A stretch of 64,000 bases of DNA from Amoebidium appalachense (GCA_963693365.1 CAVNZM010000017.1:6200001-6264000), one strand, 5' to 3'. Shown: positions 1 to 27,311, counted from the stretch's first letter. Notes: generated by a model not told the origin, from the sequence alone. Made by a program: numbers and translations.

Positions 1-5637
<5,637 letters not shown>

Positions 5638-6531
5638 CTATTCCAAATGAAGCTCTTTTTCGATGAAGTGTGTCATTCTCTTCCCCATGTTTTTTCCTGG
5701 ATGCCCCGTCCATGCCAACCTCATGAAGAATGATGCCGCCGTGCTACAAAGAACTGCCCCAGCACCAAGAAATGGTGCACACGTTGTTCCTGCTGCTGTA
5801 GCGGCCGTTGCATACATCACTCCCTCCCTGAACTTTTCAAGCACACATGCACCTCCATCCTTGCGTGATGGACACTCGCGTGCAGCTGCAAGCCCGCTCC
5901 CAAGCGTAACGCCCACCACCGTGCCGCTTAGGCTGCTTTCCAGAAGAACGCTCGTTGTTGCTGCTGTAGCTGCAATGGCCGCACTTGTCATGGAGTCGTG
6001 TGCCATCCGTTTTGCCTTTTCCTGGTCAATCACGTCTCCGCTCAGTTTGTGCCAGGCTAGACCCAGTGCAAACGAGGATCCAGCACCCATCATGGCTGCA
6101 TGGCTGGCGACAGACATAACATGCGCAAACTGGTGCACAAGGAACGTTTCTTCGTTCGCGGGTACAAGCGCTACACACTCCTCGGTTGCGCTTCCAGACT
6201 CAATTGCAGAAACGGCTTCGCTTTCACCCACTGTCGTCATGGGATCTGTTGCGCCAGTCGCCAGCTCATCTGCCACGGACGTCGGTGTGGTCCTCCCTCT
6301 CCATTGAAAAAGTACCTTCGGGTCGATTTTCACGCCAGTGAGTTCGTTGTGAGAGGTTTGAGAGGAGGAAATGATGCGGAAGAGAATCCCCGTACCAGGG
6401 TGCTTGAGATGGTGAAAAGCGGTATTTGCTGTGTGAAGATAAGAGTGTAAGATATCCGGGCCGTCCCCGAGAGATGGGTGGACGTTGTCGGTGTAGGTGT
6501 TGGCTGAGCTGGTTTCGGGCTCCATTCTCAT
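5638..6531 (-). CDS. Orphan intronless protein, Ala/Gly-rich
   Basis: I do not recognise this 297-residue frame. It starts at ATG 6531 and stops with TAG. A second ATG two codons later is an alternative start. Composition is balanced and free of simple repeats, unlike nearly every other long frame in the window, which is the main reason to accept it. The first 90 residues are polar. From about residue 130 onward the chain is Ala/Gly/Ser/Thr-rich, with hydrophobic stretches near residues 140-155, 185-215 and 240-270 and a short basic Cys-containing segment (ECPSRKDGG) near residue 220. The segments could form membrane-associated helices, but no domain was identified. It is the only intronless gene proposed here, so a retrocopy or a horizontally acquired gene is possible. 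It lies about 1 kb from YJU2 in divergent orientation. Confidence 0.6.
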   Translation of the reverse strand: MRMEPETSSANTYTDNVHPSLGDGPDILHSYLHTANTAFHHLKHPGTGILFRIISSSQTSHNELTGVKIDPKVLFQWRGRTTPTSVADELATGATDPMTTVGESEAVSAIESGSATEECVALVPANEETFLVHQFAHVMSVASHAAMMGAGSSFALGLAWHKLSGDVIDQEKAKRMAHDSMTSAAIAATAATTSVLLESSLSGTVVGVTLGSGLAAARECPSRKDGGACVLEKFREGVMYATAATAAGTTCAPFLGAGAVLCSTAASFFMRLAWTGHPGKNMGKRMTHFIEKELHLE

Positions 6532-7577
6532 AAATGCTTTTTTGCTTGTGATTTTTATGAGTGAAAAACGGATAAGGTTGGGCTCCTGCTGCAGTTCCAG
6601 AACTTGTTAGCTGGAACCTCAAAACCTTTTGCCGGTGGTAAACGTCAGTTCACCACTCTATGCGTGCAAAACAATGAAATTTGAAGAAGTGGGTTCTCTT
6701 TCAGTGTGCCATTTTTTGTGCCAAAAATGACCCACTCTATCTTTAGCTGTTAGGCAGGCGAGGCTAACTTCTTGCAAAAGAAACGTTTCAATATTCGGTG
6801 CTTGTCACAGAGTGCTTGTACGACTGAGTGGTCGTGTGTAGAGCCGCACAACTGATGATGACGGCAAAAACGTAACTATAAAACTTGAAAATCGGCAACT
6901 ACACAACAGGCCGAATGCCTGACGCTAAAAACTTATAGCCAGCTCTCATATTGTCTCCCTCTTTTATAGTTGTGTATGCAAAAACTCTCGAAAAACAATG
7001 TTCGTCACTTCAGAACCTCTTGTGGAGTTGGTCGGGCTCAGTTCGAAGACTTGTGTTTATGGAAGCCAATCAAAACGCGGATCAAAAACATGGCGCGAGA
7101 ACATTGGCTAGAAATCTTCGAAGGCGCCTTCTAGAAATTTTGCGCAATGACCTCTAAAGAACTAAACATAGTAAGTAGCGAACCATTTATGGCAAGTGTT
7201 CTCGGTGTTTGTAAATGGCATGGGATATCCTTATACACTCGGTATGCATGGAATGTAAATTGATAAATGTTGATCTAAATAGCTTTTTATGGCTAATTAG
7301 ACAGACTATGATTGGCTAAAAGAGAGATGATCTGTGCCACATACAATATAAGTAGCTAGTGTAGCTTATACTTTACGATTACGTCACACCTGACAAGAAG
7401 AGACGAGCTCGAGAGAGAGACTGAGCTCGAGAACTCGAGAGAGGGAGGGAGAGAGAGAGAGCGAAAGAGAGAAAGAGAGAGAGAGAGTTAGGGTGTAAAA
7501 GGTTATAGTTGCTATGAGACAGTAAGAAACAGCGTCTATAGTAGCATATAGAGCGGTGCAGATAGACAAGAGCAAAA
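6532..7577. promoter_or_regulatory. Divergent intergenic region upstream of YJU2
   Basis: About 1 kb of mostly unique sequence between the orphan gene (-) and YJU2 (+), so it should hold both promoters. CCAATCA occurs at about 7062. A palindromic block of GAA and TTC units at 7111-7136 resembles an imperfect heat-shock element, with a perfect 12-bp palindrome GAAGGCGCCTTC at 7120-7131. A GAGA-rich stretch lies at 7410-7486. I see no clear TATA box or transcription start. Confidence 0.4.
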
Positions 7578-15931
<8,354 letters not shown>

Positions 15932-16267
15932 ACTTTTTTTATTTAGTCTTTTGTTCACTTTATTTTGTTGTTTATTGTTTTATTACAACTGTTATCTATT
16001 TGTTTGCTTGCTTGTATGTTTTCTGTTTGTTTGTTTGTCTGTCTATTTCTTTTTTTATTTATTTATTTTTATTTATTTGCGTATTTGTTTATTTATATAT
16101 TTATTTATTTATTTATTTTATGGGGGGGGGGGGGGGGGGGGGGGGGGGTTTATTGCCGTCATTTCTACAACCTTCGCCTGTTCTTCCCATTTAGTTTGGT
16201 TGCTTTTACGGCACAAACTATTGGACCTCTTTTTGCTGCCGGTCTGCTCCCCCTCCCATCCTTGCAG

Positions 16268-16351
<84 letters not shown>

Positions 16352-16433
16352 CTTCAGCCAAATTGGAGATGGTCTTGTTGCAGGCCAACAAGCACGATCT
16401 TATATGAAATCAAAGAATGTGGGTGCGGGCCAG

Positions 16434-16473
<40 letters not shown>

Positions 16474-16628
16474 CCTCCTGCTGGGCCAACCCTCCCGGCT
16501 CCCCCGTGACCCACACGCCCATTGAAGATGTACATGGTGATAAGACTTCAGAGACTTCACGGCATTCACTCACTACACATGGTCAGTGTGTATGTACATG
16601 TAGCAAGATGGTACGTACGCCCCCAAGA

Positions 16629-16684
<56 letters not shown>

Positions 16685-18235
16685 TCCAGTGGCACACACA
16701 CACACGCACACGGGCACACCCACGTTGCACGTATGCACCCACCACCAACACAACCCTTCCAAACAACAACTGCAGGGCACGCCGAGGGCCCCTGTGTGAT
16801 GTGATATCTCAGAGGTGGATATCACCATGTCTGAGAGAGGTGTGATATCTCGGAGGGCGTGTTTTCAGGTATCGCCCTCCTCCGCCCACGCCCCCTCTCT
16901 CTCCTTTAGGTATCTCGGTGATTATCGCAAAGTGCATTTCTTAATCAAAACGAACAGTCATCGAATGCGATTGACCCATTATTGAAAAGCATGCACTGAA
17001 ACTCATTCCAAATAGAAACATGAAGGAAATAAATACCCTGAAATTAACTGAATCCGGACATAGAATGATGGGGTTTAGGCCGCAGTTAGGTTTTTGTCTA
17101 CACCACACCCGATAAACCGAACCCTTGATCAACCCTTTCGAATCGATATCATTTGTCTATTGCCCAAAATCCAGCTATTATTGACTGTTTGGCACCAAAT
17201 TTGTACAACAAACTACGAACCCTGCAACAATTATAATTATCGCCCACATTTACAGACGATCTCTCTAGATCTCTCCCTGACATGCCTGAATCTGGCGTTT
17301 TGAAAGAGAGATGCCCCCTCACCGCCGGGCCCATACGCCACCCTGTTGGGAGTTTCGGGGAATCTCTCTTGTAGTGGCAAGATGCCTATTCGAGTTTTCG
17401 AGGTCAAGCCAGTCCAATGCAAAGTCCATCACACAGTGCGTGTCACACTCGTATTATACCTCAGACAGCCTGTGTGACAACTAGCTGTAGGGTAAAATAC
17501 AGTCACGCATTTGCACACGCACACACGAACGCACACATGCACGCACCCAAGGCTTAGCACACACCCATGCATGCATGCACGCATGCATGCACGCACGGAC
17601 ACACGCACGCACGCACGCGCATGCATCGCGCACACACACATGCATGCGTGCACCCATGCACGTGCATGCATGCATGCACGCATACACACATGCTGCAGAT
17701 CTCGTATGCATGCACGTGCACTCACACACATTCGGTGACACACATACACAATTACGGTGGGTGGGTGAGAGGGGGGGGAGGGGGAAGAGAGAGGGGGGGG
17801 GGAGGGGGGGGCTCGGCCGGGGGAGAGTGAGGCTTACTCGAGTGTATGCCCAAGCTGCAAAGACATATCACACTCACACACATACCACACATCTATACAC
17901 AGTTTCGCATACATAATCCACATGAGACCAACCGGTGGGGACGCCGGCCCTGTGCAGATACAAGCATGCTCGAGCTGTGAGCACGGTTGCCGTGAAGCAT
18001 GCCCCTCCACGTATGAGCACACACCACCAAAACCCACACACATGCACACACACACACACACAAACACATTGCCACATACGTCGAGATACACGCATATACA
18101 CCGTGAAGCGCATATAATCGCGTACATAATCCAGGATTATTCTTTATTTACCAAAATATCAAGGTGTTACACGGTGGCACCGTGCACACCAGACTGCAAA
18201 ATTAGTTGTCGGAAGTACCATGAGGCACACACACC

Positions 18236-18273
<38 letters not shown>

Positions 18274-18819
18274 ATCTACACACACCGTTGGGCCACACAA
18301 GTGCCGGCAGTGCCACAGAACACACACATGGGCAAGCACGCCACACACCGTGACCACGATAATGTTGCCCTATTCGAGCTCAAAGTTGGGGCTGAGTGGC
18401 GGGAAGGTAACATGCGGATGGGTGGGGGGAGGGGGGGGGGGGGGGGGGGGGGGGGGGCATGGAACATCACCCCTCCGATAGAAAAGCCGGGGAGACCACC
18501 AGGGGAATATTTCTTTTCATTTCTTTAACAACCCCCCTCCCCCCTCTCCACCCCCATATATCTGCAGCTGAACCAGCTCTATTGTGCCTGTAAGTGTGCT
18601 CCATGAAGGGCAAGCAATGTTTCACTGGATATCATGGACATGCAGGCAGGTATTAAATGTGGTGTTTGTTCGATGATCTTGTGCACGTGTGCATCTTGGC
18701 TTTCACGCAGTGTCCGATTAATTTGTGTGAGCTACCCCCCCTTCCCCCCACCCTCCCCACCCCTCCCCCCCCCCCCCAAAAAAAAAAAAAAAAAAAAAAC
18801 CATCTGCTCCAAATCTCCT

Positions 18820-18858
<39 letters not shown>

Positions 18859-19175
18859 CTGGGCTTCCCCACGGTACACATATAACAACAGAGGTTATTA
18901 TCTGCTCCATTTCAAGATGATGCACACCAACAGGTACTACGTGTATATTCGTGTGTCGGTGCGTGCGTGTTGCTGCATGTGTTCGTGTTCGTGTGCGTGT
19001 GCGTGGCACGCACGTACGTGTGCGTGTGCGTATGATTGTGTGTGTGTGTGGGGGGGGGGGGGGGGGGGGGGGGGGGGTTGCACATGTGGGTGTTGGCTCT
19101 CTTTTCTTCTACAGTAGCTGCTTCCTGATGATGCCTGACGGGCGACGTGGAGATTCATGGGGGAGGAGGGTGTGT

Positions 19176-19206
<31 letters not shown>

Positions 19207-19289
19207 GATATTGACTCAGGTAGTGTGTTGAGTTGAGAATGTGACCTTTGAGTGTGCAAGTAGACATTGAGTGACCCAATTGCATGCAG
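15932..19289. other. Region between YJU2 and the EGF/TSP1/LRR gene
   Basis: Directly after the YJU2 stop comes T-rich DNA with TTTG and ATTT units (to 16120), then G runs (16122-16147 and 16303-16350) and C runs (16435-16470 and 16631-16681). 16780-17480 is unique sequence with repeated GATATCTC words and is the likeliest promoter area for the next gene. 17511-17740 is rich in CATG/CACG words. Further homopolymers lie at 18238-18273, 18423-18457, 18767-18800, 18823-18858 and 19051-19077. The first exon of the downstream gene must lie here or be hidden in the repeats; I could not place it. Confidence 0.5.
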
Positions 19290-19796
19290 ATGTGGACGAG
19301 TGTGCCACCAACACCCACGACTGTGATCCCCACGCCGCCTGTACCGACACCACCGGCAGCTTCACCTGCGCCTGCAACAGCGGGTACACGGGGGGCGGAG
19401 TCGCATGCAGCGGTAAGTGCCTAAACAAAGCTCCTGTGGTTCTTCTTACTCACCCGTAACCTTTAACTGTGTTGAATATGTATGTTCATGGGAGTGTGTA
19501 GGTCTTGGGGTGTCACCGTGGAGGGGGCAGGGGACGTGATTGGGCTTTATGTCCACACATGTAATTATAACTCCTGTGGATTGGAAACTGAGTTCCGACG
19601 CTTTTCTTGACTGTTCTTCTTTGTAATCGAGTTTGAGTGGGGGTTGCCTACGTTTGATACAGGTGCGCTCGATTCTGATAGATTCAGCTTACATGATCCG
19701 AAGAGTGCTTACTTTAACCGGATAAGCCGATCACTTTTAGGTCTGACCCATGCATCCCCCCCCCTCCCCCCTCCCCCCCCCCCCCCCCCCTCCCCC

Positions 19797-19840
<44 letters not shown>

Positions 19841-21310
19841 AAAAAAGATATCGACGAATGTGCCACCAACACCCACAATTGCAATGGCAACGCCGCCTGT
19901 ACCGACACCACCGGCAGCTTCACCTGCGCCTGCAACAGCGGATATACAGGAGACTGGACAGCATGCAACAGTAAGTTCGGAGGCATAATCCCTTCTAATG
20001 TGTTTTATTCTGGTATGATGGCCGTGCACTCTTCCTGCTGGAGATGTGTGTACATAGGTACGCCGACACATGCCATGCCGGACCCTGATATGAATTCCTC
20101 CAACATACAAAACATACACATGCCTTCCAGCAATCCACCTCAAGAACTCCTCTTTTTAATCCATGCAGATGTGGACGAATGTGCCACAAACACCCACGAC
20201 TGTGATCCCCATGCCGCCTGTACCGACACGACCGGCAGCTTCACCTGTGCCTGCAACAGTCCCTACACCGGGGACGGTGTGTTGTGCATTGGTCAGTATA
20301 CACTTGCACAGCCGTATATGCTCACAACCCTGCATGTCTTTTTTGGGGGATCTGTACCTTCATAATTTATTTGCCAAGACAAGGTCACCCTAAGACAATA
20401 CGGCAGCCTTGGAAGCTCTGGTGTGACACGTAGAGTTATTGCTGGCCATTGCTGCAATAACTCACACTCTCCACCCCGTCGAAACAGCGATAGAGGAATG
20501 TCCTGAGATCGGCCTATACCTGGAATGGAGTGATTGGTCGCCCTGCTGTGGAGGAAGTCGTGGGAGCGTGCGCAAGTGCAGTGCCAACTATGTGAAGGAC
20601 GCTACATCGGTCGACTCCTCGGTCTATTTTGACGGCCAATCACGTTCGTCCACTGGCACAGAGGTTTGCGGTGAGTGATCCTTGGGCCTTCAGGACTTTG
20701 GGCTGCACATGCACACAACGTGGACATGTGGGCCGTTTCGCCACACCCAACAAATTTCTACCTCTTCTCATTATTCTCCTTCCTCTTGGGTTTATTGTTT
20801 TTTGTGATGTCCCATCCATGCTCCAAGATGATCCCGTATCTCGCTGTGAGACTCACCGTTATGTATCCAAACGCGAAAAACGCCCCCCCCCCCTTTTTTT
20901 TTTACTTCTCTTTATACAGAGTCTTTCTCCACACAGTGACTCCTCATTTCTAGTCTTCCTTAGAGATATTTGGTTCCACGATTGCCTGCTTTTGAGTCCA
21001 TTCAGCACCTAAAACCTGCAGGAGCCCTATCTTTTCTTTGCTTTTTGTAATCCGTCAGTGCCTTCTGAGTATAACAGGTGCAGTACATAAAGCACCAGAG
21101 TCATCTGTAACGAAATGTTTACAATTCCCGTTGAAATGCAACTACTCATCCATTCCTTGTCTCCATTTCAGGCAAGTACCGGATGTCGACATCCTCCAGC
21201 AACCAAGTCACGAACTTCACAGTTGCTGTTAGCTCACGAGGGGTGTTGATGCTTGCATCCATCCAAGCCGATGTGCTCGAGCTACCGGCTATGTAAGTAG
21301 TTGCAAACAG

Positions 21311-21344
<34 letters not shown>

Positions 21345-21377
21345 TCTTCCTTCCCTCCCTCCCCCCTCCCCTTCCTT

Positions 21378-21413
<36 letters not shown>

Positions 21414-21609
21414 CCTCCTCCTTCCCGTGCAGCCACCCATGCGACTCTGGTGTCCACCACGACCTTTCCCATACTCATATGTCTTCTTTCCCCAGCCCTC
21501 GAATGCACCAATACATCACCAGGCTCGGAGCCTCCCCTGCATTGAGGGGGGGGGGGGGGGGGGGGGGAGGGGGGGACTAGAGAGGGTGTGTTTGCACGCG
21601 CGCGCGCGC

Positions 21610-21700
<91 letters not shown>

Positions 21701-22606
21701 GTTCTCTTGTGTGGGCATTGGGCGACAAACGGCTCACGCTTTGCACCGCCTAGGTGCTTTCACCCTTACCAGTCCTGCAATCCAAGCTTCACAAGCTGTT
21801 GGGATTCCAAAACCTTGCCGGTGTGACTGTCACCAGCATTCAGAACGACTTTTTCTGGCCCTTCTACCCTTCAAACAAACTGGCCAAACTGTAAGTCCGA
21901 TAAGATGGTGCTCGGTGTGGGTCCATGCACGTGCGCAGGAAATAATGCATTATGATACAAACTGGGAAAGATGGGTTCACTGTCTACATGTAACAGAGAT
22001 CGATAAGGGGCCAAGTAGTCGGGCGGTATTCTATGTGGGTAAAGTGAAGAAGTGACATGGTGGTGTTGGTGGTGGTGGTGGTGTGGGGGTGGTTGGGTGG
22101 ATAGGCGGAGGGGGGAGGGGGGAGGGGGGGGGGAGTGGGGGTGGGGGGGGGGCGGGGGGAGACTAAGATCTAGGCCTCTTGCTGTGAATGGGGGACCGTG
22201 ATTAACGAAAATATGAGAAAGAGGGCTGGGTAAATGAAATCGTAAACCAACAACGCAATGCAACAAAGAAATGGCTGAACCGAAAGAGCATATTTGCTTG
22301 TCTCTTGGTCTTCAAAAAGTATGCTGTGAGAATATGCTATACTATTAGTGATTCATTCTGGCTGGGCCCAGGGTATTCCATGGGTTCAACCTCCTCACTT
22401 CAATGCCGAAGTCGATCCTTGACCTCCAAAGCCTGACGAGACTGTAAGTCTTCAATCTCACACCATCATATTTCCTTTTCTCCTTGTCTCTCTTTCTTGC
22501 TTTCTTCTCCTCTTTATCACATCCCTTCCCCCCTCGTCTATCATTTGTCTTATATTTCTCTGGTCCACCGCTCTCCCCCACCCCTTTCCCCTCCCCCCCC
22601 CCCCCC

Positions 22607-22641
<35 letters not shown>

Positions 22642-23415
22642 ACCCACCCACCACCACCACCCACCCACCCCGTCCTCCCTCTCATTCTTCAGCTAGCTTG
22701 CTGATACTTTGAGCAAACAGATCCCGGCACACCAGTGCTTCTCTCCCCCCCCCCCCCCCCCCCCCTCCCTCCCCTAAACCTTCCTCCCCTCTCTCGTCTC
22801 GCTCGTCTCTCTCTCTCTCCGACTCTTGGATACTTGCTTTCTGCTACTCTTTTTCTCGCATATGCTCAACATTGTTCCACGTATGTGCACAACTACACAC
22901 ATACAAGCACACGTACACACGTACACACACGCACACACGTGTACACCCGCACGCACACACACACACATGCATGCACAACCTGCATCACACACACACACAC
23001 ACACATGCGGCACAACCTGCATACACACGCACACAAGGGTATATACACACAGATACATGCATACACACATGCACACACATGCACACACACACAGCGCGTG
23101 CACAGGCATGCACATGCACATACTTTTTGATGAGACAGATATAAATCGATGCCATTTGGGGCACGGGCACCAGAAATATGGGTGTGAATGAACATGGCTT
23201 ACGTGGTAAATGACCTGAATCACATCGAACACAATGTCTTTTTGGAACAGGAATCTATGTAAATTGTTGAAACGATTCATCAACGGCACTGTATCATACA
23301 CTGGCCTTTTACAAACCCCACCACAGAGATTTCCCGCACGTATGTGGCACATCCACCACCGGTTTGGATTGGTGCTCCCTTGCGGGAAGATCTAACCTGG
23401 GCGGGTAGGACTCCT

Positions 23416-23476
<61 letters not shown>

Positions 23477-24195
23477 CCCCCCCCCATCCCCCCCCCCCCC
23501 CCCCCCCCCCCCCTCCACACACACACATCCCACATCACACCACACCACAACGTCCCACACCACCCAACCCCCCCCCCCTTCCACACACACACACACACTC
23601 ACTTACACAATTCTCTTCAGTAACACCCTTATATCTCCCACAACCACCTTACAGGTCCCTGCCTTCCCATGGCACACACATAAATCCACACGCGGATCCG
23701 GAACCGTTGAATTTATAATCGACCCTTAGCCTAGTGGAAGCTCACAAAAGCGCACACACCCAGTGCCTCAATGACATTTTTATACTGGTTGGAAGTCTAT
23801 CTCCTTTTATCCAAGTATGCCACTGGACTGCTTTTGCCCTGGATAGTTCAACACATACACATTACTTTTTGACTTGAATTGACAACATTCTGACGGTTGT
23901 CGTAAGTTATATCGGCAAGCGGACATTGTTTCCACATACACACTGACCCAACAAACATCGACATACTCAAAAGGAAGCCAACATGTGTGTTTGTGTGGTA
24001 CTTTTCACATTTTGCTATTGTTTTCTGCTTTTACGAGTGTATACTTATCCAGGTATCAGTGTAATACCAACACGAGTTCTTTGCAGCATGGTGATCAACA
24101 CGATGGACGTCCCAACCTTCTACGACAAGACGGCCGTTCTGAACACATGCCCAACCGTTGCAGCTAGAGTCACAGTGTTGACATGTGCGGGATAG
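19290..24195 (+). CDS. EGF/TSP1/LRR extracellular protein, 5' partial
   Basis: Confident exons: 19290-19412, 19848-19970 and 20169-20291, each 123 nt, phase 1-1 and one calcium-binding EGF module (DxDEC start, six Cys, CTDTTGSFTCAC). Next is 20494-20670 (or from 20488, a second in-phase AG), a thrombospondin type 1-like module with WSDWSPCCGGS and RKC. Then 21172-21292; 21754-21890 (LRR-like, ends phase 2); 22372-22443, exactly one 24-residue LRR with LLTSMPKSILDLQSLTRL; and the last exon 24087-24195, phase 2 start, ending TCAG-like LTCAG and TAG. A possible exon at 23251-23339 and the link between 21292 and 21754 are unresolved, and no start or signal peptide was found. The modules indicate a secreted or cell-surface adhesion or recognition protein. 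The identical phase of the EGF exons permits shuffling and tandem duplication. Confidence 0.82.
21301..21700. repeat. C runs, G run and (TG)n in an LRR-gene intron
   Basis: C runs at 21316-21343 and 21379-21410, a G run at 21547-21576 and (TG)n at about 21612-21699. A short non-repetitive piece at 21430-21545 may contain the missing exon that links 21292 (phase 2) to 21754 (phase 0), but it has no convincing donor. Confidence 0.8.
22444..24086. other. 3' intronic part of the LRR gene, exons unresolved
   Basis: C-rich DNA at 22590-22680 and 22743-22790, CA-rich DNA at 22895-23125 and C runs at 23419-23513. A piece at 23251-23339 opens after GGAACAG and translates in phase with the LRR frame as NLCKLLKRFINGT and onward, with a good donor GTATGT at 23340; it may be a further LRR exon. 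Its exit phase does not match the last exon directly, so at least one exon is missing or this one is wrong. Confidence 0.35.
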
Positions 24196-24475
24196 GACGC
24201 AATGTAGCCCCAATGCTGGTACACGGTTTACTTAGTGCATAGATGAAACACAGTAGACAGGTGCAAATGAATGGTTATGTTAATAGTTACGTAATTTGAT
24301 TAGCGCATTCGCAGTGACTATACAGGCATGTGTGCATACACCAGAACTGTATGCAGTTAGCAGGAATATGTTGTGTTTATAGCTTTCTTAGATATTATTA
24401 ACTCCTCAAGCAAGTAGCATGGCATCATGTACAATGTCGTAATGAATGAATCATGAATAAAATTGTTAAAGTTCT

Positions 24476-24518
<43 letters not shown>

Positions 24519-24808
24519 CCCCTTGCTGATGCAGGATCCTTAGAAAAACGGTGACGGTAGTTTGAGTGAGGCCTCAGAGGGTGTGTCCCTCTTATAACAG
24601 TACCGTGGCTCTCGTTTAGCGGTGCTGTTTTTAGTGCCACTGTGCAAACAAGTGCACGTCGGTTCACGGCATATACGGCATGTGAGACGGCATGTCGTGG
24701 AGTCTAGGGACATAATTATTATATTTGCTAATAGAAAATACATCCAGCCATTCGGGGTTAGAGTTCTTGGATATGTGCACGTGCAGATGCACAATATTCT
24801 GTGTATGT

Positions 24809-24843
<35 letters not shown>

Positions 24844-25160
24844 TGCTAAGGTAACGTGCTTGTGTACGTGTGTGTGTGTGCATGCGTGCGTGCGTACGTG
24901 TGCGCAGAAGGTGTTTGTGTGTCTGCCTTTTTATGTCTCTCGACCTTTGTGTGCGCATCATGAAGCCAAGGTGTGCTTATTACATGTGTACACGTGGGTG
25001 TCTTCGTGTGAGTCTTTGTGTTATCAATTTCTCTCTATTTGGTGTGCGCACCTCTGTAACTGTGTGTGTGCCCCATGGTGTGTGTGTGGTGTGTGTGTGT
25101 GTGTCACACTGTATGTGCACATGTGTGTGAGTATGTGCGTATGTGTGTGTGTCACGTACG

Positions 25161-25191
<31 letters not shown>

Positions 25192-25321
25192 TGCACTGTA
25201 TGGAGAGTTTCTAATAATAATTACTTGAACCAGCTCTCGCGCCCTCTTGTGTCTGTGCACATGTGCGTTGCGTGTGTTTGCAATTGTGTTCGAACTCGGG
25301 AGGCCTGGCCCCGGGGGTTGA

Positions 25322-25363
<42 letters not shown>

Positions 25364-25880
25364 CTCGGAATGAGAAAAGCAGGTATAATTAGAATAAAAT
25401 GTGAGAATCGGACATCGCTGTGGTTGAACTTGAACTCAGCGCTGCTAGCCGCAGTGCGCCCACAGATATTGAGTTAATGAACTGGAGGTACAAGGTGTCA
25501 CTCACTTATAAAAGAAGTTCAAGTGGTCGCAGGGTTCATTATCTTGTCATCCCAATCCTCCTCCGCCCCTCCCTCCTCCCCCCCGTCCTGTGGGTCCTTT
25601 TTCTAAACTACAAGAGATTTCTTTTGTCGGTTGGTTGGGGGCTGGAGGGGGGGGGGGGGGGGGGGGGGGGGGGAGAAGAGGAAGGGGGGGTCGGGGGGGG
25701 CCGGGGGCCGGGGAGGACACACACACCATGCACAGGCGGCATGACACGGACACACACTCACACATTGTGATAAACACACGTGCACACACACACACTCTAC
25801 ACGCACAAATTTAACACACACAGTAACAAACGAACAAAAAATCCAAATGCACACACACATATGCACACATTTTTGCACAG

Positions 25881-25950
<70 letters not shown>

Positions 25951-26972
25951 CCCCTCAAAAATCCCGCAGCCCAGAAAAAGAACCCACGTGCACAGGACAG
26001 GAAGGGGGGGGGGGGGGGGGGGGAGTACACACACACTATGCACCGTGCCACGGACACACACACACACCACACATACGTACATTGTGATACACACACGTGC
26101 ACACACAAACACACCCAGTGACAAACGAACACAGATATGCACACATTTTCGCACAGAAAGGCGCATAGAGCCAGAGAGTATTAATAAGGCACGCGCCCGG
26201 GCACCGTGGGCCAATTAATGCAAACCGTTATACTCTTTCTTAGCCGGTTGCACACACACACACACACACACACACCCACACACACCCACACCACCACACC
26301 ACCACACACACACATACACACACAAGATAAGAAGATGAGAACTAAGCACGGCCGAGGACACCATCATTTTAAAATTTATCATTATTAAGTTTATATATAC
26401 ACAGCTGGTTTATAAGTTCAGGGCCTGGCCACAGTTTGTCGTGAAAACCCATCAATGCAAACACATTTTCATGTCTAATCACTGCCCAACAAAAAACAAC
26501 ACCAGCACGACGTAATTTGCACACTGTGATCTGGGGGGTACAAAGGGGGACATGAAAAATTTCGGTATATCCACACAACTATCTATACCTTAACCCACTG
26601 CATACAAGTGCCCACCATGACCCAAGTGCATGGCTAACTGTTTCCTTCTAACCAAAGACTACACAACTTCTCCCTGTGGGACCGAGCCATATCATACACA
26701 TCCCCCCCCCCCCCCCCCCCCCTCTCCCCCCCCCCCCCCCCCCCCTCCCCCCCCCCCCCCCCCCCCCTGCTTTCGTACACGCACTCACTAGCAACATCCC
26801 CCCCCACCCCCTCCCTCCCCATGTTTGGCTCCTCCTAGGCCACCACAAGGGCGTAGGGCCATAGAGATCATGCAAAGACTTGAGATGTAAACTATGAAGA
26901 CGATTCGGCCTGCGCAACATACTTGGTGTACGTTTCACGTTGCTGTGTGTGTGTGTGTGTGCGTGTGTGTGT

Positions 26973-27005
<33 letters not shown>

Positions 27006-27219
27006 TGCGCGCGCCCGCGGATGCATGCGTACGTGCAGACGTGTGTTGGCGTGTTTGTGCATGTGTCAATGAAGAGAGGGAAGGTGGACAGTTAGTCCCT
27101 CACCCCGCTTCTCCCTTGATCCACCACACAGTAGCATGGCACACACATCCACCTACCAAACCACGTTCTCTCCCACCGCACCTAGCCAACCATCCGACCT
27201 AGAAACACAATTAATTACC

Positions 27220-27311
<92 letters not shown>

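Noticed and set aside
17511-17740. CATG/CACG-rich stretch that could look like a clustered repeat array
   Set aside because: Units are 4 to 8 nt and irregular, with no conserved repeat and unique spacers, so it is not a CRISPR-like array.
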